From: Nibricoccus aquaticus
Lineage (GTDB): Bacteria; Verrucomicrobiota; Verrucomicrobiia; Opitutales; Opitutaceae
DNA: 64,000 nt
Direction: 5' to 3'
Assembly (NCBI RefSeq): GCF_002310495.1
Contig: NZ_CP023344.1
Location: 1,178,001 to 1,242,000, forward strand
The notes beneath the pieces are model-generated. The model did no database searches. It was not told where the DNA came from and saw only the letters and a list, made by a program, of their open reading frames with translations. A program made the translations under genes and the position numbers. Below are positions 27,982 to 37,154 of the stretch, piece by piece; within the stretch, counting starts at the first letter, position 1, and every line of letters starts with the position of its first letter.

Positions 27982-29796
27982 ATGAAATCCACTCTCCGCG
28001 CTCTCCCGCTCTCGGCCTTCGCCCTCGCCACCACCGCACTTCTGGCCGCCGATCCCGCCGCGCCCGAGTTAGTCCTCACAGACACCCAGCGCGTCGAGAG
28101 CACCGCCGACGGCGCCCTCCGCCCCGCTGTCGGCGTCCACAACATCCAGGTCGTCCGCGCCAACCGCACCACCGCGCAGCACACCGATCCGTCCATCAAC
28201 CACACGTACCTCCACGCGCCGATGCTCGCCTACTGGCGCGGCCAGTTCTACGTCGATTACCTCAGCGGCCCCGTCAACGAACACGACCACAACACCGTCA
28301 CCAACTACGCGACCTCCCCCGACGGCCTCACTTGGTCCACACCAAAAACTCTCTTCCCCGCCATCAAGCTCGCCGACGGCACGCTCAGCCTCATGCATCA
28401 GCGCGCGAGCTTCTACGTCGCCCCCGGCGACCGGCTCCTCGCCACCGGCTTCCACGGCCAGTATCCGTCTCCCAACGACGGCACCGGCATCGGCCGCGTC
28501 ATCCGCGAAATCAAAGCCGACGGCTCCCTAGGCCCCATCTACGTCATCCGCCTCAACCGCCACGCGGGCCACACCGAGAAGAGCCTGCCCTACCCGCTCT
28601 ACACCGCCGCCCCCGACAAATCCTTCGTCGCCGCCTGCGACGCCCTTCTCGCCGACCGCCGCTACACCTCGCAATGGTGGGAAGAGGAAAAGTCCGACGA
28701 CGGTTACTTCAACCTCACGCTCAAAGCCGTGAGCACCGTCCGCCGCCCAGACGGCTCGCTGCTCGCCATTGCCAAAGACGCCCAGCACGCCTCCAGCACC
28801 GACGAAGGCAAAACCTGGAAACGCCTCGGCTTCGCCGAAAACCTCCCCGTCAACTCCTCCAAATACTGGCTCGATAAAACCACCGACGGCCGCTTCGCCC
28901 TTGTCTTTAATCCCACCAGCCGCCTCCGCTTCCCCCTCGCCATCGCCACCTCGACCGACGCCAAAAACTTCGGCGACCTCCTCACCATCCACGGCGATCT
29001 CCCGCCGCAGCGCTTCCCCGGCAAATTCAAAAACCTCGGCGCCCAGTACGTCCGTGGCATCTCCGAAGGCAACGGCACCCCGCCCGACGGCGGCCTCTGG
29101 CTGACCTACTCCACGCATAAAGAAGACATCTGGGTCTCCCGCGTTCCCGTTCCTGTCACCGGCACCGTGCCCGATAAACCGATACAGGACAACTTCGACG
29201 CCACCGCCCTCAACACGCTCCCAGCCAACTGGAACATCTACAGCCCCGCCTGGGCCCCCGTCCGCGTCACCGACTCCGGCGACGCCACCCAACGCCGCTC
29301 CCTCGAACTCCGCGACGAAGACCCTTACGAGTACGCCCGCGCCGTCCGCGTCTTTCCGGCCACCCACGGTGTGAAGATCGAGTTCAAAGTCCTCCCCCGC
29401 CAGTCCACCGCCCGCCTCGAAATCGACATCCTCGGCCCCCGCGGCGAACGCCAGTCCTCCTTCGCCTTCGGCACCGACGGCCACCTCTGGCTCAACCACG
29501 AAGGCATCTGGACCGACAACGGCCCCTACAGCGCCGGCCAGTGGTTCACCTTCAGCTACGCGCTCCCGCCCAATCCAAAATCAGACCGCGGCACCTGGCT
29601 CATCAACGGCAAACCCACCACGCCTCCCGCCGGAGGCCCCATCGAACTCACCGCGACGATCGAACGCCTCTCCTTCCGCACCGGCCCCCTCGCCGACCGC
29701 CCCGAAGGTCGCGGCAAAGACATCCCCGACGCCGACGAAAAAGTCCCCGCCGCCTCCTTCCTCATCGACGACGTTGCCATCACGCCAGTCCGCTAA
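27982..29796 (+). CDS. Secreted sialidase-like beta-propeller protein
   Basis: 604 residues with a signal peptide (ALPLSAFALATTALLAAD). Residues about 40-400 carry propeller repeats, including Asp-box-like TSPDGLTWSTPK, SSTDEGKTWKRL and STDAKNFGDLL, and conserved segments such as HAPMLAYWRGQFYVDYLSGPVNEHDHNT and LNRHAGHTEKSLPYPLY. Residues about 405-604 form a beta-sandwich (DNFDATALNTLPANWNIYS, VKIEFKVLPRQSTARLEID). The fold resembles GH33/GH143-type enzymes that release keto-deoxy acids, but I cannot place it in a family. It lies after the sugar-acid genes in the same operon direction, so it may release their substrate outside the cytoplasm. Confidence 0.75.
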   Translation: MKSTLRALPLSAFALATTALLAADPAAPELVLTDTQRVESTADGALRPAVGVHNIQVVRANRTTAQHTDPSINHTYLHAPMLAYWRGQFYVDYLSGPVNEHDHNTVTNYATSPDGLTWSTPKTLFPAIKLADGTLSLMHQRASFYVAPGDRLLATGFHGQYPSPNDGTGIGRVIREIKADGSLGPIYVIRLNRHAGHTEKSLPYPLYTAAPDKSFVAACDALLADRRYTSQWWEEEKSDDGYFNLTLKAVSTVRRPDGSLLAIAKDAQHASSTDEGKTWKRLGFAENLPVNSSKYWLDKTTDGRFALVFNPTSRLRFPLAIATSTDAKNFGDLLTIHGDLPPQRFPGKFKNLGAQYVRGISEGNGTPPDGGLWLTYSTHKEDIWVSRVPVPVTGTVPDKPIQDNFDATALNTLPANWNIYSPAWAPVRVTDSGDATQRRSLELRDEDPYEYARAVRVFPATHGVKIEFKVLPRQSTARLEIDILGPRGERQSSFAFGTDGHLWLNHEGIWTDNGPYSAGQWFTFSYALPPNPKSDRGTWLINGKPTTPPAGGPIELTATIERLSFRTGPLADRPEGRGKDIPDADEKVPAASFLIDDVAITPVR

Positions 29797-29803
29797 TTCC
29801 GAT

Positions 29804-29829
29804 GGAGGCGCGACGCCCTCCTCGCGCGC
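29804..29829 (+). repeat. GGAG-headed hairpin element (REP-like)
   Basis: GGAG followed by GCGCG (29808-29812), a 9-10 base loop and CGCGC (29822-29826). It resembles the elements at 33834 and 10030. Confidence 0.45.
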
Positions 29830-29852
29830 GCCCGTCCTCCATTCCTATCCGG

Positions 29853-29879
29853 AATCCTGTTAATCCTCTTAATCCTGTC
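29853..29879. repeat. 9-bp tandem word repeat (AATCCTGTT)
   Basis: Three units in a row: AATCCTGTT, AATCCTCTT and AATCCTGTC. They lie in the short gap before the large GH2 gene. Confidence 0.75.
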
Positions 29880-29894
29880 CAAAAACTCTGCGCC

Positions 29895-32800
29895 GTGAAC
29901 TCCGTCTTCGCCCGCCTCGTTCTCTTCTTCACGGCCCTCACCGCCTCTGCATTCTCTCAAGCGCCCGAGCCATCCCTCGCCCCGCGCACCGAGATCGCTC
30001 TCACCGACAACTGGCGCACCGCCTACGACGAATCCGACCCCGAAAAATTCGCCGCCTCCACGTCTCCAAACTTCGACGACACCGCCTGGAAAACCGTCAG
30101 CATCCCTCACAACTGGGACGACTACCAAGGTTTCCGCCAGGTCAAAGCCGGCCACCTCTACGGCCACGCGTGGTACCGCACCACCGCCACACTCCCCGCC
30201 TCCGCGCTCTCCGCTGATCGCCGTCACTTCCTCTTCTTCGAAGGCGTCGGCGCCTACGCTACAGTCTGGGTGAACGGCAAACTCATCGGCAAACACGGCG
30301 GCGGCCTCACCACCTTCACGCTCGATGTCACCGACGCGCTCAACACCGACGGCAAACCCAACATCATCGCCGTCCGTGCCGACCATACACCGGGCATCCG
30401 TGATCTCCCCTGGGTCAACGGCGGCAGCGAACGCGCCTACGGTTTCGCCGAAGGCTCCCAACCCTTCGGCATCCACCGCCCCGTCCGCCTCGTCTCCACT
30501 TCCTCAGTGCGCGTCGAGCCCTTCGGCACTCAGATCTTCGCCGACCGTGAAACACTTTCTGCGTCCAACGCCACCGTCCACGTCCGCACCGAACTTAAAA
30601 ACCACGGCGCCACACCGCAGTCCATCCGCCTCGTCTCCAAACTCCGCGAAACTTCCAAGCAAGTCGTCACCGAAATTTCTTCCGACATCACCCTCGCTCC
30701 CGGCGAAACCAAAACCGCCGCGCAAACGCTCCCCACTCTACGCAACCCGCAGCTCTGGTCTCCCGCCCACCCGCATCTCTACACACTCACGACCGAGCTC
30801 CTCTCTTCCTCCACCAACAGCATCGTCCTCGACCGCGTCGAAACCATCACCGGCTTCCGCACCATCGATTGGCGCGGGGCCGATCCTAAATCCACCGACG
30901 GCCGTTTCTTCATCAACAACGAGCCCTTCCTGATCAACGGCACCGCCGAGTACGAGCACCTCCTCGGCCAGAGCCACGCGTTCTCCGATACACAGATCCG
31001 CGCCCGCGTCCGCCAGATCGAGTCCGCCGGCTTCAACGCCTTCCGCGACGCCCACCACCCGCACAATCTCCGCTACGCCGATTACTGGCAGCGCGACGGC
31101 ATCCTCTGGTGGCCGCAGTTCGGCACCCACATCTGGTTCGACAACGACGCCTTCAAAACCGCCTTCAAAGAAAAACTCCGCCAGTGGGTGAAAGAGCGCC
31201 GCAACAATCCCGCCGTTGTCCTCTGGGGCCTCCAAAACGAGAGCCGCCTCCCCGCCACGTTCGCCGCCGAATGCGTCGCCTTCATCCGCGAGATGGACCC
31301 CACCGCCACCGTCGAACGCAAGATCACCACCTGCAACGGCGGCGAAGGCTCCGACTGGAACGTCCCGCAAAACTGGTCCGGCACCTACGGCGGCGATCCC
31401 GAAACCTACGCCGAGGATCTCCGCACCCAGCGCCTCGTCGGCGAATACGGCGCCTGGCGCTCGCTCGACTATCACGCCGAGGGTCCGCTCGACCTCAAAG
31501 GCGCGTACACCGAGGAGCGTTTCACCGCGATCATGGAGACCAAGGTCCGTCTCCTCGAAAAAGCCCGCGGCTACGCCAGCGGACACTTCCAGTGGCCTTT
31601 CGCGACCCACACCAATCCCGGCCGCAACATCGGCGAACTCGGCGAACAAACCCGCGACGGCTGGCGCGAGCTCGATCAGATCGGACCCGCCAACAACAAG
31701 GGCCTGCTCACCATCTGGGGCGAACCGCTCGACGCGTTCTACATGTACCGCTCGAACTTCGCGCCGAAACAAACCGACCCGATGGTCGTCATCGCGTCGC
31801 ACACCTGGCCCGACCGTTGGGCTAAACCCGGCAAAAAATCCGGCATCATCGTTTACTCCAACTGCGATGAGGTGGAACTTTTCAACGACCTCGGCCAGCG
31901 CTCCCTCGGCAAACGCACCCGCGCCGGCCACGGCACGCACTTCACGTGGGACGACGTAGATATCCAGACCAACACGCTCTACGCCGAAGGCCGCGTAAAC
32001 GGCAACGTCGTCGCCCGCGACCTCATCACGCTCCATCATCTCCCCGTCGGCCCCGCCCTCGCCAAACGCGAAGCCGCCCAGACCTCGCTCACGAAACCCG
32101 CGCCCGGCCAAAAGTACCTCTACCGCGTCAACCTCGGCGGCCCCGACTACACCGACGAACAAGGTAATCTCTGGCTCGCCGACCGCGACTACCGCGAAGG
32201 CGACGCCTACGGCACCGCTTCTTGGGCTCAGCAATTCCCCAATCTCCCCGCCGCTTTCGGCAGTCAGCGCAAAATCTTCGATCCCATTCTCGGCGCACGC
32301 GACGACGCCCTCTTCCAAACCTTCCGCTACGGCCGCCACGAACTCCGCTTCCTCTTCAACGTCCCGGATTCAAACGCCGAATACCGCATCGAACTCTTTC
32401 TCACCGAGCCATGGTACGGCACCGGCGAAGGCGACGCCGAGGGCTGGCGCATCTTCGACGTCGCCGTGAACGGCGAGACGAAACTCCGTGACCTCGACAT
32501 CTGGAAAGAATCCGGCGGCCGCGCCCACGCCCTGAAAAAAGTCATCACCGCCCGCCCCCAAAACGGTCGCCTCGAAATCTCCTTCCCACGCGTCTCCTCC
32601 TACCAAGCCGTCCTCTCCGCCATCGCGATCTCCAGCGCCGACACCTCCCTCTCCACGTCCGCCTCTCTTCCCTCCGGCCTCTTCACAATCTCCCCCTCCG
32701 CGCCTTCCGCCGCCACCGCTTCCGTCGAAGCCCTCACCCACCTCGACACCGGCGACCGCTTCTCGCCCGACACCGACGACACCATTGTCTCGCTCCCCGA

Positions 32801-33797
32801 ATCCCTCCGCAACGCCGCCTGGGTCCGCTTCCCCGCGATCCGCTCCCGCGCCTTCAGCCTCACGCTCACCGCCGACTCCGACGCCTTCCTCGTCCTTCCC
32901 GACGACGCCAAATCCCCCGACGGCTGGCTCCCAATTTCCTCCCCACTCGTCACGCGTAACAGCCGCTACTCCCTGCACACCCGTCGCCACGCCGCCGGGT
33001 CGCACATCGCCGTCAAACCCGACACCGCACTCTACGCCGTCATCGCCGTCCCCACGCGCCCACTACCGCCGCCCCAAAGCCTCGCCGACCTCACATTGCC
33101 TCCCGGCTGGGTCGCAGCGGGTCACGTGAAAATGGGCCTGCCCGTCCACACCGACGCCGGCCTCACCTTCACGCAAATCGCGCCCAACCTCACCGACGCC
33201 GACTGGCTGCAAACCCCGTCGAAGCTCACGCCCGGCTCCGCCCGCCCGCGTTTCACCGTCACCGACCACGTCGAAGTCTACGTCGCTCTTCCCGCCACCG
33301 AACCGACGCCCGCCAACTGGATCGCCTCCCCCGAACTCGCGCTCCTCACCAGCGCCAGCTCCACCCAGCCGCTCGCCCTCCACCGTCGCCGCTTCGCCCC
33401 CGGCCAAACCGTCGACCTCGCCGGCCACTCCCCCGTCTCCGTCCTCATCCGCCCCGTCCGCGCCGCCTTCACCTATCAACCGGTGGCAACCTCCTCTGAC
33501 GGAAAAACCACGCACACCTACACCATCGAAGTCGGCGTCGGCTCCCGCTACGGCCTCAACTTCCGCTACGCGACCGCTTCTTCCGAACCCATCGAGGTCG
33601 AACAACAAATCATCACCAACGAAGGCCGCGTCCTCCGCACCGACACGCTAAAATTCCCGCCACTCAAGCCCGGCGAAACCTCGTCCATCCTCCGCACCCG
33701 CACCGGCTCCAGCATCAACGCCGGCACCTACCAGATCCGCCTCACTCCGCTAAACACCACCGCCGCCCTCACCCTCGAAACCCTCGAAGTCGAATAA
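29895..33797 (+). CDS. Large GH2 glycosidase with malectin domain
   Basis: About 1300 residues from a GTG that starts a signal peptide (NSVFARLVLFFTALTASAFS); the frame before it has no signal and overlaps the previous gene. GH2 domains: sugar-binding 35-200, immunoglobulin-like 205-320, TIM barrel 325-620 with acid/base E449 (WGLQNES) and nucleophile E517 (VGEYGAW), then a DUF4982-like segment. Residues about 720-905 form a malectin-like domain (YLYRVNLGGPDYTDEQGNLWLAD, RRIELFLTEPWYGTGEGD-type). About 400 further residues of repetitive beta-sheet character were not recognised. The unit is well above the usual 600-1000 residues. Probably a beta-galactosidase, glucuronidase or galacturonidase-type enzyme of the pectin locus. 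Confidence 0.88.
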   Translation: MNSVFARLVLFFTALTASAFSQAPEPSLAPRTEIALTDNWRTAYDESDPEKFAASTSPNFDDTAWKTVSIPHNWDDYQGFRQVKAGHLYGHAWYRTTATLPASALSADRRHFLFFEGVGAYATVWVNGKLIGKHGGGLTTFTLDVTDALNTDGKPNIIAVRADHTPGIRDLPWVNGGSERAYGFAEGSQPFGIHRPVRLVSTSSVRVEPFGTQIFADRETLSASNATVHVRTELKNHGATPQSIRLVSKLRETSKQVVTEISSDITLAPGETKTAAQTLPTLRNPQLWSPAHPHLYTLTTELLSSSTNSIVLDRVETITGFRTIDWRGADPKSTDGRFFINNEPFLINGTAEYEHLLGQSHAFSDTQIRARVRQIESAGFNAFRDAHHPHNLRYADYWQRDGILWWPQFGTHIWFDNDAFKTAFKEKLRQWVKERRNNPAVVLWGLQNESRLPATFAAECVAFIREMDPTATVERKITTCNGGEGSDWNVPQNWSGTYGGDPETYAEDLRTQRLVGEYGAWRSLDYHAEGPLDLKGAYTEERFTAIMETKVRLLEKARGYASGHFQWPFATHTNPGRNIGELGEQTRDGWRELDQIGPANNKGLLTIWGEPLDAFYMYRSNFAPKQTDPMVVIASHTWPDRWAKPGKKSGIIVYSNCDEVELFNDLGQRSLGKRTRAGHGTHFTWDDVDIQTNTLYAEGRVNGNVVARDLITLHHLPVGPALAKREAAQTSLTKPAPGQKYLYRVNLGGPDYTDEQGNLWLADRDYREGDAYGTASWAQQFPNLPAAFGSQRKIFDPILGARDDALFQTFRYGRHELRFLFNVPDSNAEYRIELFLTEPWYGTGEGDAEGWRIFDVAVNGETKLRDLDIWKESGGRAHALKKVITARPQNGRLEISFPRVSSYQAVLSAIAISSADTSLSTSASLPSGLFTISPSAPSAATASVEALTHLDTGDRFSPDTDDTIVSLPESLRNAAWVRFPAIRSRAFSLTLTADSDAFLVLPDDAKSPDGWLPISSPLVTRNSRYSLHTRRHAAGSHIAVKPDTALYAVIAVPTRPLPPPQSLADLTLPPGWVAAGHVKMGLPVHTDAGLTFTQIAPNLTDADWLQTPSKLTPGSARPRFTVTDHVEVYVALPATEPTPANWIASPELALLTSASSTQPLALHRRRFAPGQTVDLAGHSPVSVLIRPVRAAFTYQPVATSSDGKTTHTYTIEVGVGSRYGLNFRYATASSEPIEVEQQIITNEGRVLRTDTLKFPPLKPGETSSILRTRTGSSINAGTYQIRLTPLNTTAALTLETLEVE

Positions 33798-33833
33798 CCG
33801 GTCCGCCTCCCAGACCGATCCATCCGCCTCTCT

Positions 33834-33860
33834 GGAGGGACGACCTCCGTGTCGTCCATT
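33834..33860 (+). repeat. GGAG-headed hairpin element (REP-like)
   Basis: GGAG followed by a perfect 7-bp stem, GGACGAC (33838-33844) with GTCGTCC (33851-33857), and a 6-base loop. Confidence 0.65.
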
Positions 33861-33870
33861 CCGCTCCGCC

Positions 33871-33940
33871 TTCCGACATCTGGCTTCCGGCCTCTGGCCT
33901 CTGAGAGTATACGCCCTCCGGCTTCTGCCCTCTGGCATCT
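33871..33940. repeat. Short tandem word repeats (CTTCTGGC/CCTCTGG)
   Basis: Degenerate 7-8 base words such as TCTGGCTTCCGG, CCTCTGGCCTCTG, CCTCCGGCTTCTG and CCCTCTGGCATCT, in two blocks. They occupy much of the 238-base gap between the GH2 gene and rhaA. No gene is seen in this gap. Confidence 0.65.
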
Positions 33941-34035
33941 ATTCTTTTGCCTTCCCCTTCTGACTGTCGTCAGCCCGAAAAGGTTTCTCTTCCGCCGGAC
34001 GCTCTGCACCGTTTCCACTTTCATCTTACTCTCTC

Positions 34036-35283
34036 ATGGACGCTTTTAACCTGGCCAAAGAACGCTACGCCGAGCTCGGCGTGGACGTCGAAAAATCGCT
34101 GCAAGCCCTCGCGAGCACGCCCATCTCGCTCCAATGCTGGCAGGGCGACGACGTCGCCGGCTCCGAGAATCCCAACGCCGCGCTCACCGGCGGCATCCAG
34201 GCCACCGGCAACTATCCCGGCAAAGCCCGCAACCTCACCGAGCTCCGCGCCGATCTCGATCAGGCCATCGCGCTGATCCCCGGCCATCACCGCGTCAACC
34301 TGCACGCCTGCTACGCCGATCTCGGCGGCAAGAAGGTCGAGCGCAACGCCTACACCATCGAGCAATTCGCGAGCTGGGTCGATTGGGCCAAACCCAAGGG
34401 CCTCGGTCTCGATTTCAACCCGACCTATTTCTCGCACGCGCTCTCGGCCGACGGCTTCACGCTTTCGCACCGCGACGCCGGCATCCGCAAATTCTGGATC
34501 GAGCACGGCATCGCCTGCCGCCACATCGCCGCCGAAATTGGCAAGCGCCTTGGCAAGACCGTCATCTCCAACGTCTGGATTCCCGACGGTTTCAAAGACA
34601 CACCCGTCAACCGCCGTGAATACCGCGAGCGCCTTGAGCAATCGCTCGACGCCGTCTTCGCCCCCGCGATCGATCCCGCGCTCAATCGCGACGCCGTTGA
34701 GAGCAAACTCTTCGGCATCGGCTCCGAATCCTGCGTCATCGGTTCGCACGAGTTCTACCTCGGTTACGCCGTGAAGAAGCAGAAGATCGTCTGCCTCGAC
34801 GCCGGCCACTTCCACCCGACCGAGACGCTCGCCGACAAGATTTCCTCTACGCTCCAATTCGTTCCCGAAGTTCTCCTCCACGTCAGCCGCGGAGTCCGCT
34901 GGGACAGCGATCACGTCGTCACGCTCGACGACCAGACCAAGGCGCTCATGGAAGAAATCGTGCGCGGCGATTTCCTGAAGCGCGTCCACATCGGCATGGA
35001 TTTCTTCGACGCCAGCATCAACCGCCTCGCCGCCTGGGTCATCGGCGCGCGCAACACGCAGAAGGCGCTCCTCCTCGCGCTCCTCGAGCCCACCGCAAAA
35101 CTCCGCGCGCTCGAAGCCGAAGGCGATTTCTCCAGCCGCCTCGCCATCCTCGAAGAAGCCAAGGCGCTTCCCTTCGGCGCCGTCTGGGACGAGTTCTGCA
35201 AACGCAACAACGTCCCCACCGGCCACAAGTGGCTCGAGACCGTTAAGAGCTACGAGAAGACCGTCCTCGCGAACCGGAAGTAA
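34036..35283 (+). CDS. rhaA: L-rhamnose isomerase
   Basis: 415 residues, the usual length for RhaA, which converts L-rhamnose to L-rhamnulose in the cytoplasm. Recognised segments: [107 protein letters not shown] and [15 protein letters not shown], which carry the metal-binding His and Asp residues. It closes the plus arm and is followed by a strong terminator. Rhamnulose kinase and the rhamnulose-1-phosphate aldolase are not in the window. The two rhamnosidases (1717, 50959) would feed it. Confidence 0.96.
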   Translation: MDAFNLAKERYAELGVDVEKSLQALASTPISLQCWQGDDVAGSENPNAALTGGIQATGNYPGKARNLTELRADLDQAIALIPGHHRVNLHACYADLGGKKVERNAYTIEQFASWVDWAKPKGLGLDFNPTYFSHALSADGFTLSHRDAGIRKFWIEHGIACRHIAAEIGKRLGKTVISNVWIPDGFKDTPVNRREYRERLEQSLDAVFAPAIDPALNRDAVESKLFGIGSESCVIGSHEFYLGYAVKKQKIVCLDAGHFHPTETLADKISSTLQFVPEVLLHVSRGVRWDSDHVVTLDDQTKALMEEIVRGDFLKRVHIGMDFFDASINRLAAWVIGARNTQKALLLALLEPTAKLRALEAEGDFSSRLAILEEAKALPFGAVWDEFCKRNNVPTGHKWLETVKSYEKTVLANRK

Positions 35284-35310
35284 TTCCCGCGAGCGCCACG
35301 CTCACCCAAC

Positions 35311-35346
35311 AAAGAAGCCCGGAACGAATTCGTTCCGGGCTTCTTT
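35311..35346. terminator. Bidirectional intrinsic terminator
   Basis: A perfect 16-bp stem (35311-35326 with 35331-35346) with an AATT loop, and A- and T-rich ends. It separates rhaA from the converging HTH gene. Confidence 0.9.
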
Positions 35347-35357
35347 GTTTTCAAGGG

Positions 35358-35816
35358 TCACTCGAGCTTGGGCCATCCCAGCTCGCTGTCTTCATATTTT
35401 GCGACGACTTCCCGCCAGTCGAAGCCGACCTCTGGTGAGATCAGTTTCAAAAACAAAATAGGATATTCAAAGCCGATGGTCGGCGCTTCCAGGAATTCGT
35501 CGATATCCCAAGAAAGTTCGTCCTTCTTCAATTCTCCATCGGAGATCTTTCTCAAAATCATCTCGTGCAGATCTTGGAAGCTGAGCCGACGGCTTTTCAC
35601 GTAGTCGAAGTTTTCCTCCAGCAATGCGAGCAGTCGGACTCCAAGCAGCTGCGATAGATGAATCGCCTGACTAAACTCCGCTACATCGGAAAGCTCATCG
35701 TCATGACCTTCGAGGTCCCAATACGACGGCTCATTCATCGCTAGCGACACAGCCATCTTTTTGGGATCGAGTCCGAGACTCTCGCGCCGAGTCTTAATCT
35801 GCTCTGCAGTGCTCAT
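35358..35816 (-). CDS. HTH (XRE-like) protein of unknown role
   Basis: 152 residues starting at MSTAEQIKTRRESLG. Residues 2-60 look like a degenerate XRE/Cro-type helix-turn-helix (AEQIKTRRESLGLDPKKMAVSLAMNEPSYWDLEGHDDELSDVAEFSQAIHLSQLLGVRLLALL). The rest is acidic and helical, ending in FDWREVVAKYEDSELGWPKLE. I do not recognise the family. AT content is visibly higher than in the neighbours. It follows the 129-residue gene by 37 bases on the same strand, so the two may form a pair. Confidence 0.7.
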   Translation of the reverse strand: MSTAEQIKTRRESLGLDPKKMAVSLAMNEPSYWDLEGHDDELSDVAEFSQAIHLSQLLGVRLLALLEENFDYVKSRRLSFQDLHEMILRKISDGELKKDELSWDIDEFLEAPTIGFEYPILFLKLISPEVGFDWREVVAKYEDSELGWPKLE

Positions 35817-35853
35817 TCGGGGTGATGTGCTATAGCCGCTGATCGGATCTTCC

Positions 35854-36243
35854 TCAATAGATCCCCTTGCAGTCTCGGTAATCGAGAACATCGCGAATCG
35901 TGGTCTCTCTGGCCAACGCATCTTTCGGCAGCGACAGAATCCTCTCCACGAAAAGAATCAGTGTCGAAGAAACGTCCTCTTCTTTTACTTCAGAGGCGAA
36001 GAATTCAAATTCTTCGCGCCGGTCACGATACATGCAGACAATTTCGATGAGCCCCGCGCCACGGAAATAGAACGACACGGCGCGGAGCCCAGATGCGGCT
36101 TCGATTCTCCAGCTACCGGTTTCAACGTCTTCATTATCGCCCGCAAGCAGCCTGCTGAATCCTGTAACTTCCGTGAGTGCAGAAAAGCGATGCACCAACG
36201 CCCGGCTCACTGACTGAGGCGACGAAAGATTGATTGTCTTCAT
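35854..36243 (-). CDS. Hypothetical protein, 129 aa
   Basis: A small soluble acidic protein without signal or membrane segment (ETGSWRIEAASGLRAVSFYFRGAGLIEIVCMYRDRREEFEFFASEV). No family recognised. GAGG lies 9 bases before the ATG, one of the few Shine-Dalgarno-like sites here. The gene is 31 bases after tpiA on the same strand, where secG would often be found, and base composition is more AT-rich than around it. The gene is likely real because codon use looks normal. Confidence 0.6.
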   Translation of the reverse strand: MKTINLSSPQSVSRALVHRFSALTEVTGFSRLLAGDNEDVETGSWRIEAASGLRAVSFYFRGAGLIEIVCMYRDRREEFEFFASEVKEEDVSSTLILFVERILSLPKDALARETTIRDVLDYRDCKGIY

Positions 36244-36274
36244 CTTTAGCCGCCTCGCAGTCAGAGATCCCGCC

Positions 36275-37042
<768 letters not shown>

Positions 37043-37062
37043 AGTTTTAGAAAAGTGAGGGT

Positions 37063-37151
37063 GAATCGCGAAGAGGCAAAGACGCAAAGCCCGGAGCGAA
37101 GAGTCTCAAGAATCACCTGCGACTCTTCGCGACTTTGCGTCTTTGCGATTC
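37063..37151. repeat. Nested inverted repeat of CTTTGCG words between pgk and tpiA
   Basis: CAAAGACGCAAAG (37077-37089) pairs with 37133-37145; GCGAAGAGTC (37096-37105) pairs with 37121-37130; GAATCGC pairs near the ends. The whole can fold into one long stem. CTTTGCG words recur at 8-bp spacing, as at 58469. No U-run follows, so it is unlikely to be a simple terminator. Confidence 0.75.
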
Positions 37152-37154
37152 AAA

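Noticed and set aside
27982-29796. Evidence of sialic acid use
   Set aside because: Only the propeller fold is sialidase-like; no NanE, NanK or NagB genes are present. A plant keto-deoxy acid fits the neighbours better.
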